Positions 1 to 10,145 of a stretch of DNA of 64,000 nt are shown one piece after another. Source of the stretch: Phycisphaerae bacterium (lineage in GTDB: Bacteria > Planctomycetota > Phycisphaerae > Phycisphaerales > UBA1924); NCBI GenBank assembly GCA_016873295.1, contig VGXM01000010.1:24023-88022 (forward strand). Reading direction: 5' to 3'. Position numbers and translations under genes: made by a program. Under the pieces are notes generated by a model. It worked only from the letters and a program-made list of their open reading frames with translations. It searched no databases and was not told where the DNA came from. Numbering within the stretch: the stretch's first letter is position 1; the number at the start of each line of letters is the position of its first letter.

Positions 1-216
1 CTTGCCGCCCAGGCGCCCCGCCGACCCGCTGATCGCCACGATCGCCCCGATGGCCAGCCCCGCCCCCGTCAGCCCGATCACGGGCCCGACCGCCGGGATG
101 CAGCAGAGCACCAGCGAGATCGCCCCCGCCACGATCGAGAGCGTCGCCAGCAGGCTGATCCGTGCCGGTGCGCTCCCCGGTTCGAAGGCCTCCGCCGCGT
201 AGTTCGACTGGCTCAT
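1..216 (-). CDS. small membrane protein, partial (3' end outside window)
   Basis: Only the first 72 codons are visible; the gene runs off the left edge. The N-terminus is short and polar (MSQSNYAAEAFEPGSAPAR). Two hydrophobic segments follow at about residues 20-42 and 45-64, the first containing a CC pair. A short cytosolic N-terminus before two Gly/Ala-rich membrane helices resembles DUF4190-type small membrane proteins, but that assignment is weak. There is no ribosome-binding site. A TATGCT hexamer lies 6 nt before the ATG. The gene is transcribed away from the cysteine desulfurase, which ends 20 bp upstream on the same strand. Confidence 0.7.
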   Translation of the reverse strand, partial: MSQSNYAAEAFEPGSAPARISLLATLSIVAGAISLVLCCIPAVGPVIGLTGAGLAIGAIVAISGSAGRLGGK

Positions 217-222
217 GCCCGG

Positions 223-228
223 AGCATA
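223..228 (-). promoter_or_regulatory. -10-like TATGCT, 6 nt before start codon
   Basis: TATGCT on the minus strand ends 6 nt before the ATG of the partial membrane protein gene. With transcription starting 6-7 nt past the hexamer, the transcript would be leaderless. No -35 match is evident. Confidence 0.4.
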
Positions 229-236
229 TCAGCCGC

Positions 237-1379
237 CTAACCCCCGCGGACCCGCTCCACCGCCCACGCCACGAGGTCCGCCGCCTCGTCCACCTCCGCC
301 TCCGTCGTCTGTCGGCTCAGGCTGAACCTCAGCGACGCGTGGGCCACCGCGTCCGGCACCCCCATCGCCAGCAGCACGGGCGACGGGTCCAGGCTCCCCG
401 ACGAGCACGCCGCCCCCGCCGAGGCGCACAACCCCCGCTCCGACAGCGCCAGCAGCAGCGCCTCCGAGTGCGCGCCGGGGAACCCGATGTTGGTGGTGTT
501 CCACACGCGGGGCCCTCCCCCGTTGACCACCGCGCCCGCCACCCGATCCAGCACGCCCCGCTCGAAGCGGTCCCGCAGACCCTGCATGCGGTCCCGCGCC
601 GCGCCGTCCTTCAGCCACGCCGCGGCCTCGCGGGCCGCCGCCCCCGCCCCGACGATCCCCGGCACGTTCTCCGTCCCGCCCCGCCTCCCCAGCTCCTGCG
701 TCCCGATCAGCGTCGGCCTCAGCCGCACGCCCCGCCTCACCCACAGCGCCCCGACCCCCTTGGGCCCGTGAAACTTGTGCGCTGAGAGCGACAGCAGGTC
801 CACGCCCGCCGACCTCACGTCCGTCGGCTCCTTCCCCACCCACTGCACCGCGTCGCAGTGCAGCGGCACGCCGGCCGACCGGCAGAGCCTCGAGACCAGG
901 TCGATCGCCTGGGCCACCCCCGTCTCGTTGTTGGCCCATTGCACGCTCACCAGCGTCGGACGCTCCGCGTCCAGGAGCGAAGCCAACGCCAGGAGATCGA
1001 CCTGCCCGGACCCGTCCGTGAGCAGCGGGATCCAGACGACCCGGGCGGCGCCCGTGCGCTCAAGGTGCTCGGCCAGTTCGCGCACCGCCGCGTGCTCCAC
1101 GCGCGTCGTTGCCAGCACCGGCGCCTTGGCCCCGGCCAAAAGCCCCCGGATCGCCAGGTCGCACGACTCGGTCCCGCCGCTGGTGAAGATCAGGTCCCGC
1201 GGCTCGCCCCCGATCAGCGCCGCGACGTCACGCCGGGCCAGCTCCACCTCGCGCCGCGCCGTCTGCCCCTCGCGGTGCACGCTCGACGGGTTGGCCCACC
1301 CCTCCTCCAGCGCGCGCCGGCACGCCTCCACCACCCCCGGCAGGGGGCGCGTCGTCGCGTTGTTGTCCAGGTAGATCAC
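237..1379 (-). CDS. cysteine desulfurase (NifS/IscS family)
   Basis: PLP-dependent class V aminotransferase of 380 aa that converts cysteine to alanine and passes the persulfide to Fe-S cluster assembly or tRNA thiolation. Visible family marks are the start MIYLDNNATT, the SGGTESCDLAI phosphate-binding segment (67-77), HCDAVQW (174-180), the PLP lysine K202 in SAHKFHGPKG, the GGTENVPG loop (234-241) and the sulfur-accepting C325 in SAGAACSSGS. The length and the short active-site loop fit the NifS/IscS group rather than SufS. No isc or suf partners are adjacent, so the pathway it serves is not shown. The GTG start is preceded 5 nt upstream by TATGAT, with no ribosome-binding site. Confidence 0.95.
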   Translation of the reverse strand: MIYLDNNATTRPLPGVVEACRRALEEGWANPSSVHREGQTARREVELARRDVAALIGGEPRDLIFTSGGTESCDLAIRGLLAGAKAPVLATTRVEHAAVRELAEHLERTGAARVVWIPLLTDGSGQVDLLALASLLDAERPTLVSVQWANNETGVAQAIDLVSRLCRSAGVPLHCDAVQWVGKEPTDVRSAGVDLLSLSAHKFHGPKGVGALWVRRGVRLRPTLIGTQELGRRGGTENVPGIVGAGAAAREAAAWLKDGAARDRMQGLRDRFERGVLDRVAGAVVNGGGPRVWNTTNIGFPGAHSEALLLALSERGLCASAGAACSSGSLDPSPVLLAMGVPDAVAHASLRFSLSRQTTEAEVDEAADLVAWAVERVRGG

Positions 1380-1384
1380 GCGCG

Positions 1385-1390
1385 ATCATA
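1385..1390 (-). promoter_or_regulatory. -10-like TATGAT, 5 nt before GTG start
   Basis: TATGAT differs from TATAAT at one base and lies 5 nt before the GTG of the cysteine desulfurase gene. Initiation at the usual distance would place the first transcribed base at the start codon. Confidence 0.5.
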
Positions 1391-1461
1391 CCGGCGGGAG
1401 CCCCCCGCCCGGCATCACCGCCGACGGCCCCCCGCCGTGATCGCTAGGCTCCCGTCAGGCG

Positions 1462-2268
1462 ATGGAACCACGCGACGAGATCCGGGGAGAGGAAGTCCGC
1501 AAGGCGTTCGGGGCCCACACCGTCCTCGACGGCGTCTCGCTGGCCGTCCCGCCCGGGAGCATCGTCGCCATCGTCGGCGGCTCCGGCTCGGGCAAGACCG
1601 TCCTCCTCAACATTCTCACCGGGCTCCTCCCGCTCGATTCCGGGCGCGTGCTCGTCACCGACCACTCCGACCCCGCGGCCCCCCTCGTCGACCTGGCCGC
1701 CCTCGGCGAGGACGCCCGCGACCGCGTCCGCCTGCACTGGGCCGTGGTCTTCCAGCACAACGCCCTGCACTCGGGCACCGTCCGCGACAACATCGCGCTG
1801 TGGCTCCACGAGCACACCGACCTGGACGACGCCGCGATCGAGGCCCGCGTGCGCGAGAGCCTCCAGGCCGTCGCCCTCGACGTCGACGACGTCATCGACA
1901 AGGACCGCGAGGAACTGTCCGGCGGCATGGCCAAGCGCGTCGCGGTGGCCCGGGCCCTGGCGATCGACCCCATCGACATCTTCTACGACGAGCCTACCAC
2001 GGGCCTGGACCCCGTCTACGCCGGGCACGTCCACGAACTGATCTGGAACGTCCACCACCGGGCCCGCGAGGACGACAAGCCCCGCACCACGCTGCTGGTG
2101 ACCCACGACCGCGAGCTGCTCCGCCGCCTCCACCCGCGGGTCGTCATGCTCGCCGACGCCCGCGTCTGCTTCGACGGCCCGTACGACGACTTCACCCGCT
2201 CGCCCCTGCCCGAAGCCCGCGAGTACCTCACGGCGATGCCCGCTCTGCACCTCCGCGAAGCCCGCTGA
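1462..2268 (+). CDS. mlaF: MlaF-like ABC transporter ATP-binding protein
   Basis: ATPase of 268 aa. It has Walker A GGSGSGKT (39-46), the Q-loop region around FQHN (97-100), signature LSGGM (152-156) followed by AKRVAVARALA, and Walker B ending in DEPTTGLDP (176-184). The LSGGMAKRVA signature and the start REEVRKAFG-like pattern are typical of the Mla/Ttg2 lipid transport ATPases, which drive phospholipid movement between inner and outer membranes. The matching MlaE-type permease is not adjacent but lies at 48664-49542. A TAGGCT hexamer lies 11 nt before the ATG. A P2 and a P1 palindrome follow the gene. Confidence 0.85.
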   Translation: MEPRDEIRGEEVRKAFGAHTVLDGVSLAVPPGSIVAIVGGSGSGKTVLLNILTGLLPLDSGRVLVTDHSDPAAPLVDLAALGEDARDRVRLHWAVVFQHNALHSGTVRDNIALWLHEHTDLDDAAIEARVRESLQAVALDVDDVIDKDREELSGGMAKRVAVARALAIDPIDIFYDEPTTGLDPVYAGHVHELIWNVHHRAREDDKPRTTLLVTHDRELLRRLHPRVVMLADARVCFDGPYDDFTRSPLPEAREYLTAMPALHLREAR

Positions 2269-2274
2269 TAGTCG

Positions 2275-2293
2275 GACCGGCCTCCGGCCGGTC
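2275..2293. repeat. P2 palindrome (GACCGGCC/GGCCGGTC)
   Basis: A 19-bp palindrome of the P2 family, seven bases after the MlaF-like stop codon. Related copies occur near 24058, 32638, 32740, 48535 and 48610, always just outside genes. It may act as a transcription terminator stem, though no T-run follows. Confidence 0.6.
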
Positions 2294-2329
2294 TCCCCCG
2301 ATCCGGCGCCCGGCATGACGAGCACGCCA

Positions 2330-2392
2330 ACGAGCCCCACGCGCAAGCGTGGGGGAGCGGCGCACGCCCCCGGGCTCGCGCCCGGGGCTCGT
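2330..2392. repeat. P1 palindromic element, two-part copy
   Basis: Two GC-rich inverted stems. The first reads CGAGCCCCACGCGC and closes with GCGTGGGG. The second, CCCGGGCTCGCGCCCGGG, ends in GCTCG. The same two parts, in varied order, recur near 4155-4214, 11490-11519, 21635-21725 and 24117-24140. In one frame the element reads S-P-T-R-K-R-G, a peptide often produced when such planctomycete repeats are translated. It lies between convergent genes. Confidence 0.65.
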
Positions 2393-2416
2393 CTCGCGCC
2401 GCCCGGCACGACGGCG

Positions 2417-2962
2417 CTACATCGGCTTCTTGTTGATCGTCACGTCGTACACGTGCAGGAGCTTCTCCTTGTCGAAGACCATCTCCTGGCGGCTGCGACC
2501 GACGAAGTCGTACTCCGTCGTCAGCTCGATGGCGTCCACCGGGCACGCCTCCTCGCACATGCCGCAGAAGATGCACCGCAGCTCGTCGATCTCGAACTTG
2601 ACCGGGTACTTCTCCCGGTCGTCCCACGGGCTCTCCCCCGCCTGGACGTGGATGCACCGGGCCGGGCAGATCGTCGGGCACATCATGCACGCCACGCACT
2701 TGACCCGACCCTGCTCGTCGCGGTTGAGGCGGTGGAACCCCCGGAAGTTCCGCTTCTCCATGCCCCCCTCGACCACCGCCAGGTCCTCGCGCCGTTGCTC
2801 GGGGTACTGCATGGTCCGGCTGCCCTTGCCGTGCCCGAAGGCGTGGAACAGGTGCCGCAGCGTGGTCCCCATCCCCTTGAAGACCTCGGGGAGGTACAGG
2901 CTCTCGGCCCGGGTCATGGGGGGCACGCTCAGCACCTTGATGTCGCGCTCGGGGATGGCCAT
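2417..2962 (-). CDS. nuoI: NADH-quinone oxidoreductase subunit I (two [4Fe-4S] ferredoxin)
   Basis: A 181-aa protein with two ferredoxin motifs, C89-x2-C92-x2-C95-x3-C99-P and C130-x2-C133-x2-C136-x3-C140-P, the arrangement of the complex I 8Fe ferredoxin that passes electrons from NuoG toward NuoB. The text R-x-F-R-G-F-H before the first cluster and the cluster spacing (about 30 residues) match NuoI. No other nuo gene is within the window, so it is either an isolated complex I gene or serves a related membrane complex. I chose the ATG at 2962 because the family N-terminus begins about there and TATAGT lies 9 nt upstream; longer in-frame starts read through the intergenic region. Confidence 0.85.
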   Translation of the reverse strand: MAIPERDIKVLSVPPMTRAESLYLPEVFKGMGTTLRHLFHAFGHGKGSRTMQYPEQRREDLAVVEGGMEKRNFRGFHRLNRDEQGRVKCVACMMCPTICPARCIHVQAGESPWDDREKYPVKFEIDELRCIFCGMCEEACPVDAIELTTEYDFVGRSRQEMVFDKEKLLHVYDVTINKKPM

Positions 2963-2971
2963 GGCGCGGGC

Positions 2972-2977
2972 ACTATA
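2972..2977 (-). promoter_or_regulatory. -10-like TATAGT, 9 nt before nuoI
   Basis: TATAGT on the minus strand sits 9 nt before the nuoI ATG. The divergent gene at 3039 has its own hexamer at 3025, so both promoters lie in a 76-bp gap. Confidence 0.45.
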
Positions 2978-3024
2978 GAAGCCGGGCCCCCCGAGTGGCG
3001 CATCCGCCCGGGGCCCAGAGCCGA

Positions 3025-3030
3025 TAGACT
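3025..3030 (+). promoter_or_regulatory. -10-like TAGACT, 8 nt before start codon
   Basis: TAGACT then 8 nt then the ATG at 3039, without a ribosome-binding site. The same hexamer precedes both cassette lead genes at 7104 and 11327. Confidence 0.4.
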
Positions 3031-3038
3031 GTGCCACC

Positions 3039-3920
3039 ATGGCCGGCGGCCGTCGCACCAAGCCCCTGTTCGACCTCCTCCCCGAGGCCCTGGGAAAGTC
3101 GCCCCCGGAGGGCGTCCACACCGTCCCGCGCGAGTCGGCCACGCTCTCGGAACTCAAGCCCCGCGTGGCGGTGCGCCCCGTGCCCCAGCCGCAGGCCTCG
3201 CCCCACACCCCGGGCGACGCCTGGTCCGCCGCGATGCTCTCCAACGGCACCGTGCGCCTGCGGGCCAACATGCTCTACCTGCTCGTCGCGGCCTGGATCC
3301 TCTCCCTCCTGGCCGTCTGGCTCGTCGGCAACTGGTGGGGCGCGAAAGGCAAGGAAAGGGAACTCGAGCCCCTCCTCCAGCGCGGCCCGACCCCCAACGA
3401 TCCACTCACCCCCAACGTGTCCGCGCCCGGCTCCAACCGCCCCGTCGGCGTGGTCGCTCCTGACGTGACGCCCTCCAAGCCCGCCGCCAAGCCCATCACC
3501 CCCATCGTCCCCGGCCCCACCAACAACCAGCCCGCACTCACAGGCGACCCCTCACAGACTCCGTATATCGTCTCCACGGGCCGAGCCAGCCGCGATCCGA
3601 GGACGCCCGGGCTGAACTACCTGGTCCTGGCGACAGTGCCGGAGGAGGAGGCGGCCCGGGCGGTGCGGTTCCTGTCGGACAACGCCTTGAACGCCGTGGG
3701 CGTGCCCGCGGCGGAGGTTGATCGGCGCGGCGCGTCGGCGAAGGATTCCCGCTACCGCCTGGTGGTCCTCACCGGGATCACCGGGGCGGAGTACCGCGAT
3801 GCCTCGCCCGTGCGGACCCGCCTGGAGGCGGACGTCCGTCGCCTGGGGCAGACCTGGCAGCAGGACCATCGCGGCTCGACGAACTTCGGCAGGCCCGGCT
3901 GGGAGAAGTTCCAGCCCTGA
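3039..3920 (+). CDS. single-pass membrane protein, unknown function
   Basis: A 293-aa protein. The N-terminal 78 residues are basic and Pro-rich and probably cytosolic. One membrane helix spans about 79-98 (LYLLVAAWILSLLAVWLVG). A Pro/Thr-rich linker runs to about 180. The C-terminal 110 residues look folded: NYLVLATVPEEEAARAVRFL then a second strand-like YRLVVLTGI. This pattern of a short beta strand, a helix that pairs a residue-index search (EEAARAVRFLSDN) and a second strand recalls SPOR-like peptidoglycan-binding domains, but I cannot confirm it. It is followed 39 bp later by the small basic protein gene, probably in the same transcript. Confidence 0.75.
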   Translation: MAGGRRTKPLFDLLPEALGKSPPEGVHTVPRESATLSELKPRVAVRPVPQPQASPHTPGDAWSAAMLSNGTVRLRANMLYLLVAAWILSLLAVWLVGNWWGAKGKERELEPLLQRGPTPNDPLTPNVSAPGSNRPVGVVAPDVTPSKPAAKPITPIVPGPTNNQPALTGDPSQTPYIVSTGRASRDPRTPGLNYLVLATVPEEEAARAVRFLSDNALNAVGVPAAEVDRRGASAKDSRYRLVVLTGITGAEYRDASPVRTRLEADVRRLGQTWQQDHRGSTNFGRPGWEKFQP

Positions 3921-3959
3921 CCGCCCGGCTCCCCAGGGGGCCGCACCCTGGAGACTGGC

Positions 3960-4121
3960 ATGAGCATCGACCGATCCCTCAAGAGCGCCGTGAACCTGGG
4001 CGGCAAGCGCAGCGTGATGACCCGCGCCGAGCGCATCGCCAAGATGCAGGCCGACAAGAAGTTCGACCCCAAGAAGGACAAGGTCCTGGGCATCCCCAAA
4101 ACCCTCGTCCCCAAGGCCTGA
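3960..4121 (+). CDS. small basic protein of the PVC group, possibly ribosomal
   Basis: A 53-aa Lys/Arg-rich protein. The arrangement S-L-K-S near the start, then R-S-V-M-T-R-A-E-R-I, and the end G-I-P-K-T matches what I recall of the small basic protein family restricted to Planctomycetes, Verrucomicrobia and Chlamydiae (TIGR04137), which has been suggested to be ribosome associated. The spacing of the three conserved blocks and total length agree with that family. It is too short for many gene finders. It starts 39 bp after the stop of the membrane protein gene and is followed by a P1 element. Confidence 0.85.
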   Translation: MSIDRSLKSAVNLGGKRSVMTRAERIAKMQADKKFDPKKDKVLGIPKTLVPKA

Positions 4122-4154
4122 ACGCCGCTCGCTGCATCCAGGTCCCGCGCCACA

Positions 4155-4214
4155 ACCCCGGGCTCGCGCCCGGGGCTCGTATCACGACGAGCCCCACGCG
4201 CGAGCGTAGGGGGG
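4155..4214. repeat. P1 palindromic element, two-part copy
   Basis: Second copy of P1 with the two stems in reversed order relative to 2330-2392: CCCGGGCTCGCGCCCGGG comes first, then CGAGCCCCACGCGC with its partner. It lies between the small basic protein gene and the convergent fusion gene. Confidence 0.65.
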
Positions 4215-4276
4215 GGGTGCACGCCCGAGCCCCGATGCGCCGCGGCTCTGAACGGGGATGGCGTCGGTCTGGCGTT

Positions 4277-5491
4277 TCAGAACTCGCGGGCGCGGATCCC
4301 GCCCGTGGTGTGCAGGAACGGCTCGTGCGAGAAGCGATGGAAGGACCACGGCGACCACCCGCCGTCACCGAACGGCGTCTGCGACGGCTCGGCGCCGCGG
4401 TCCACCGACGTGGCGTGACCGTCGACGGCGGCGACAGGGTGCCGAGCGCCGGCGCGGTCGGGGAGCAGCTCGCCGGGGAAACGCGAGTAGAGAAGGACCT
4501 TGGAGGAAGGGAATGACACGCTGGCGGTCCGCGTGGGTTGAAGCTGGGAGGGCGGGAGCAGGCGCGTCTCCAGCGCCCAGTATTCCGGATGTGCCAGGAA
4601 GACGCACGGGTAGAGGATGTAGCCGACGCCGAACCGTGCGCGGCGAAGGGCCGCGGGCGTGCTCGGCGGCGTCCAGAGGGCCGGCGACAGAGAGCCCGCG
4701 TAGTAAGCGTCGCTCAGCGCGACGGGCCACAGGTAGAAGGCCTCGAAGTAGCGGGCGTCAAGGCCCACGCCGCTGGAGTGGAAGACCGGCGTGGTCGCGC
4801 GCGCGGGGTCGGTGAAGTACGGAAACGCGTCGGCGTGGTCCGCGGCATACGCGAGCATCACGGCGCCGTGCTGGCGCATGAGCGCGAGCGTCGCGGCGTC
4901 GCGCGCTCGATCGCGGGCCCGCGCCAGCGCGGGAATCGCGATCGCGCCCAGGATCACGGCGATCGCGATAACCACAACCACCTCGACCAGGGCAAACCCG
5001 CCCGCGTCTCGCGCGGGGCGCAATGCCCCCGCCCGGGCGCCCGGTGTACGCCCCTTCGCAAGGTACGCCCCGACCACCACCGCCATGATCACGTTACGGG
5101 CGATGCCTTGGACCGCCCCGGCATCCAGCACCTTCAAGGCTCCGAAGCAGGAGCATCCCGAGGTGCGCCCGTAGGAAACGCTCCACCCTAGGAAGAGGGA
5201 GAAGCCCATCAACAGGAGGAGGGCCGCACACGCCATCCGCCGGCGATGCACATTCGCAAACCACAGGCCGCCCACTCCGACCTCGATCACGGGCAGCGTG
5301 ACAGCCAAGGCCAGCACGGTACCACGCGGCGCCCCGAGGTTCTGATGGAGATACTCCCAGAATGCGGACAACTCAACGAGCTTGGCAATCCCGGCTAGCA
5401 CAAGAAGCGCCATGACCACGCCACAGAACACCGCGCTGATGCGCGCCGGCGCGCGCACGCCCTTCGGCAGGTTCCTCGTTCCGGCGTTCAT
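4277..5491 (-). CDS. MauE/DoxX-like membrane domain fused to type IV prepilin (cassette A)
   Basis: A 404-aa two-part protein. Residues 17-146 form four membrane helices with AGIAKLVE (33-40), LPVIEVGVG (66-74) and GCSCFG (112-117), the marks of the MauE/DoxX-like family; MauE is needed for disulfide-rich MauA maturation. Residues 163-190 are a class III prepilin signal, GGFALVE then a hydrophobic stretch and IPALARARDRARD. The C-terminal 215 residues contain RHPVAAVDGHA, like the H-x-DG element of planctomycete pilins, and end in LHTTGGIRARE. The gene is third in a minus-strand cassette and starts 3 bp after the Cys-rich gene. A fusion of these two domains is not one I know. A paralogue lies at 8495-9669. 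Confidence 0.85.
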   Translation of the reverse strand: MNAGTRNLPKGVRAPARISAVFCGVVMALLVLAGIAKLVELSAFWEYLHQNLGAPRGTVLALAVTLPVIEVGVGGLWFANVHRRRMACAALLLLMGFSLFLGWSVSYGRTSGCSCFGALKVLDAGAVQGIARNVIMAVVVGAYLAKGRTPGARAGALRPARDAGGFALVEVVVVIAIAVILGAIAIPALARARDRARDAATLALMRQHGAVMLAYAADHADAFPYFTDPARATTPVFHSSGVGLDARYFEAFYLWPVALSDAYYAGSLSPALWTPPSTPAALRRARFGVGYILYPCVFLAHPEYWALETRLLPPSQLQPTRTASVSFPSSKVLLYSRFPGELLPDRAGARHPVAAVDGHATSVDRGAEPSQTPFGDGGWSPWSFHRFSHEPFLHTTGGIRAREF

Positions 5492-5494
5492 GGG

Positions 5495-5895
5495 CTATCC
5501 CTTGGGATCGCAGTGATTACCGATCTCCTGCGACGGCGCGCCCCAGTTCGAGGAGAAGATGTTGGTTGTGATGCACTCGTCGTTGGCGTTGCAATAACGA
5601 AAGCGCCACTTGCACTCGCACTCTGGATAGATGGCCTCGGAGTCGTCCTTGCCCTCCCACGGGCCGAAACTGGCATGGGTCACTAACGGGTTGTTGACGA
5701 TCGTGTCTGGGCAGAGCGCTTCGCCGCACACCCGATCGAGGTAGGGGCGAGGCCCGCCGCCGAGGATGTCACAGCAGGGTTTGGTGAAGTTCTTCCAGCA
5801 GTTGATCACGCCGGCGCTCACCGCAGCGCCGGACAGGGCCACCCATCCGACCGCCAAGAGGGCATGTACGGGCCTGTGGTTCGACGGGCGTGTCC

Positions 5896-5899
<4 letters not shown>
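5495..5899 (-). CDS. small Cys-rich secreted protein (cassette A)
   Basis: A 134-aa protein with a basic N-terminus, a hydrophobic signal segment (about 11-30, ALLAVGWVALSGAAVSAG) and ten cysteines in the mature part, including CC, CEC and paired single cysteines. No known domain is recognised. The ATG at 5899 overlaps the previous gene's stop by four bases (ATGA), so translation is coupled. The even cysteine number and the MauE-like partner suggest a disulfide-bonded exported product. Cassette B has a counterpart at 9679 with eight cysteines and little residue identity. Confidence 0.75.
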
Positions 5900-8307
<2,408 letters not shown>

Positions 8308-8494
8308 CAATCAAGACAGTCGCTCCCCCCTACCTGTCAAGGCAGTTGTGATTAGGAGACAGAATTGTGGAGAACTTGTTGAAAACCGATCGACGGGTCT
8401 CCAATGGCCTCGGGGGGAGTGTCGACGCCCGCGAGGTGCTGCTTACCCCTGACCGATTGGCAACACCGCTTCGGCGGCGCCATCATGCCCGGAT
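8308..8494. other. gene-free gap after the transposase
   Basis: 187 bp that hold the right end of the IS110 element and the 3' flank of the cassette B fusion gene. The first 70 bp are less GC rich than average. Apart from the 7-bp stem at 8303-8341 I see no structured element or gene. Confidence 0.5.
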
Positions 8495-9669
8495 TCATCG
8501 GTCTCTGCCGCGCAGCCCGCCGACGGTGTGCAGCCCGGCGGGGATGTCGAACGGGTGGGCCGAGCCGCGATAGAACAGCTCTCCGCTCTCCACGCCCGGC
8601 CGGATCATGCCGAGGCGGCGGTTGGTCGCGGAGCTGTCGCCCCAGGCAATCGGGAACGGGGTCCGGCTCGACAGACTCATGACGCCGTTCGGGCTATTCT
8701 TGTCTGCGAATAGCACGGCGTAGATGGAGATCACGATCGCCTTGTGGGAGGGGAAGGTGACTTCGTGCGTCCACGTCTCGCGGAACTGGTTCTCGCCGGT
8801 GCGCAGGCGGAGATCCCAGAACTCCGGGGCGGCGAAGAGCGTGCAACTGAGCGAGAAGTGGTGTTGGTTCAAGCCCACAGGGGAGATGAAGGCGGGATAG
8901 GCCCGCCCGCCGAGGTAGGCGTCGGCCAGCGCGAAGTTCCACGTTGTGTGCGAGTCGAAGTACCGGTCGAAGACGCGCTCGCCCCCCCCGTAGGCAACGC
9001 GATGGGGCGGGTTGCGGGGGTCGGCGAAGGCGGGGTGGCTTCCCCTCCAGTCGTTCGCGTAGACGCCGAGGATCTGGGAGGTGGAGCGGAGGTTGGCGAG
9101 TGTGGCGGAGGACCGGGCTGATTCGCGTGCCGCGTGCAGCGCCGGCACGCTCAGGGCCACGATCACGCCCACGATCAGGATCACCAGGAGCGTCTCGATG
9201 AGCGTGAAGCCGCGCGGCTCGGCCACCTGTGACGCAACCCTCCCTTCCCGTGGTGCGCCCACACGCTCCAGCGCCAGGCCGAGCAACAGCAGCGAGAGAA
9301 GGCCCAGACTCCGGGCAAGTGAGTGGGTCGTCCCCGCCATGCGCTCGAGGTAAGCGTCGACCAACCCAAAGCAGCCGCAATCGGGGCGTTTGCCGAGCCG
9401 GAGCGTGACGCCCATCGCGCCCACGAACGACCCGTACGGCGCCAACCGACCCACGCTGCCCGGCTTCGCCTCACGCCGAGGACCCAGGCACCACCGCTCA
9501 ACATCTCGCCGACTGGGATCGCGAGGGCAAGCGCAATGGCCAGCACGCCCTTGAAGCCCAGATCGTCGAGCGACTGCGCGAACGCCGGGGCATCAAGCAG
9601 CTTGACCGCCCCGGCGAGAGCGAGCAGCCCCATGGGACCAGGCACCAGAATCGCCCCCAACCGGGTCAT
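8495..9669 (-). pseudogene. MauE/DoxX-like membrane domain fused to prepilin, frameshifted (cassette B)
   Basis: Paralogue of 4277-5491 split between two frames. From 9669 one frame encodes AGAVKLLD and AIPVGEMLSG (MauE-like helices 1-3) up to WVLGVRR near 9470. The other frame continues from about 9454 with FVGAMGVTLRLGKRPDCGCFG, the prepilin signal PRGFTLIE at about 9200, and a C-terminal domain ending GLHTVGGLRGRD, matching the cassette A protein throughout. One indel between about 9440 and 9480 would join them. It starts 9 bp after the Cys-rich gene. It may be a recent pseudogene, a programmed shift or a base-calling error in a GC-rich tract. Confidence 0.75.
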
Positions 9670-9678
9670 ACGACACTC

Positions 9679-10119
9679 CTACGCTCGCCCAGTGGGCCCG
9701 CCCACCCGCGCAGAGGCGGGCCCCTCGCCTCGCACTATTGTCCCCCCTCCCACGCAGAATGCCCCCTTCGGAACGGTGTTCACGCATGTGACGATCACTG
9801 GGTTGCGATCAATGCAGGCGCCAAGGGTGGCCCCACAGCTCCGGAACGTCGTAGTGCAAGTACCGGCTGTGATGGTCTGGTGGTTCACTTGTCCCCATTG
9901 ACCGGTCGCGGCGGGCTTCACGCCGACCACTGAGTAACTGGGGCCACTGGATGTCTGCTCGCTTGTGAACAGCTGCTCGTCGGCGTAGCAGTCGATGTGG
10001 TGCGTCGCGCCACAGGTCGCGCCGGGCCCCTGTACCCAGCAGGTTCCCCCAAATGCGGCCCCGGCCCCGATCGCCACGACCGCCAGCCTTGTCCAGGACT
10101 GAGTGCCGTCTCGGCTCAT
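9679..10119 (-). CDS. small Cys-rich secreted protein (cassette B)
   Basis: A 146-aa protein with a signal segment (TRLAVVAIGAGAAFGG) and eight mature cysteines spaced through two blocks, the second rich in Thr and Val (ITAGTCTTTF, SCGATLGACID, VIVTCVNT). No family is recognised. It occupies the same cassette position as 5495-5899 but shares mainly size, secretion and cysteine content. I prefer the ATG at 10119 because it begins the signal peptide; a GTG at 10140 in frame is also possible and would start 6 bp after the lead gene. Confidence 0.75.
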   Translation of the reverse strand: MSRDGTQSWTRLAVVAIGAGAAFGGTCWVQGPGATCGATHHIDCYADEQLFTSEQTSSGPSYSVVGVKPAATGQWGQVNHQTITAGTCTTTFRSCGATLGACIDRNPVIVTCVNTVPKGAFCVGGGTIVRGEGPASARVGGPTGRA

Positions 10120-10145
10120 GCCCGTCTCTTTGTGTTGCACACCGC

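Noticed and set aside
229..1374. Antisense ORFs across the cysteine desulfurase gene
   Set aside because: GC-rich genes give long open antisense frames; the NifS frame has all family motifs.
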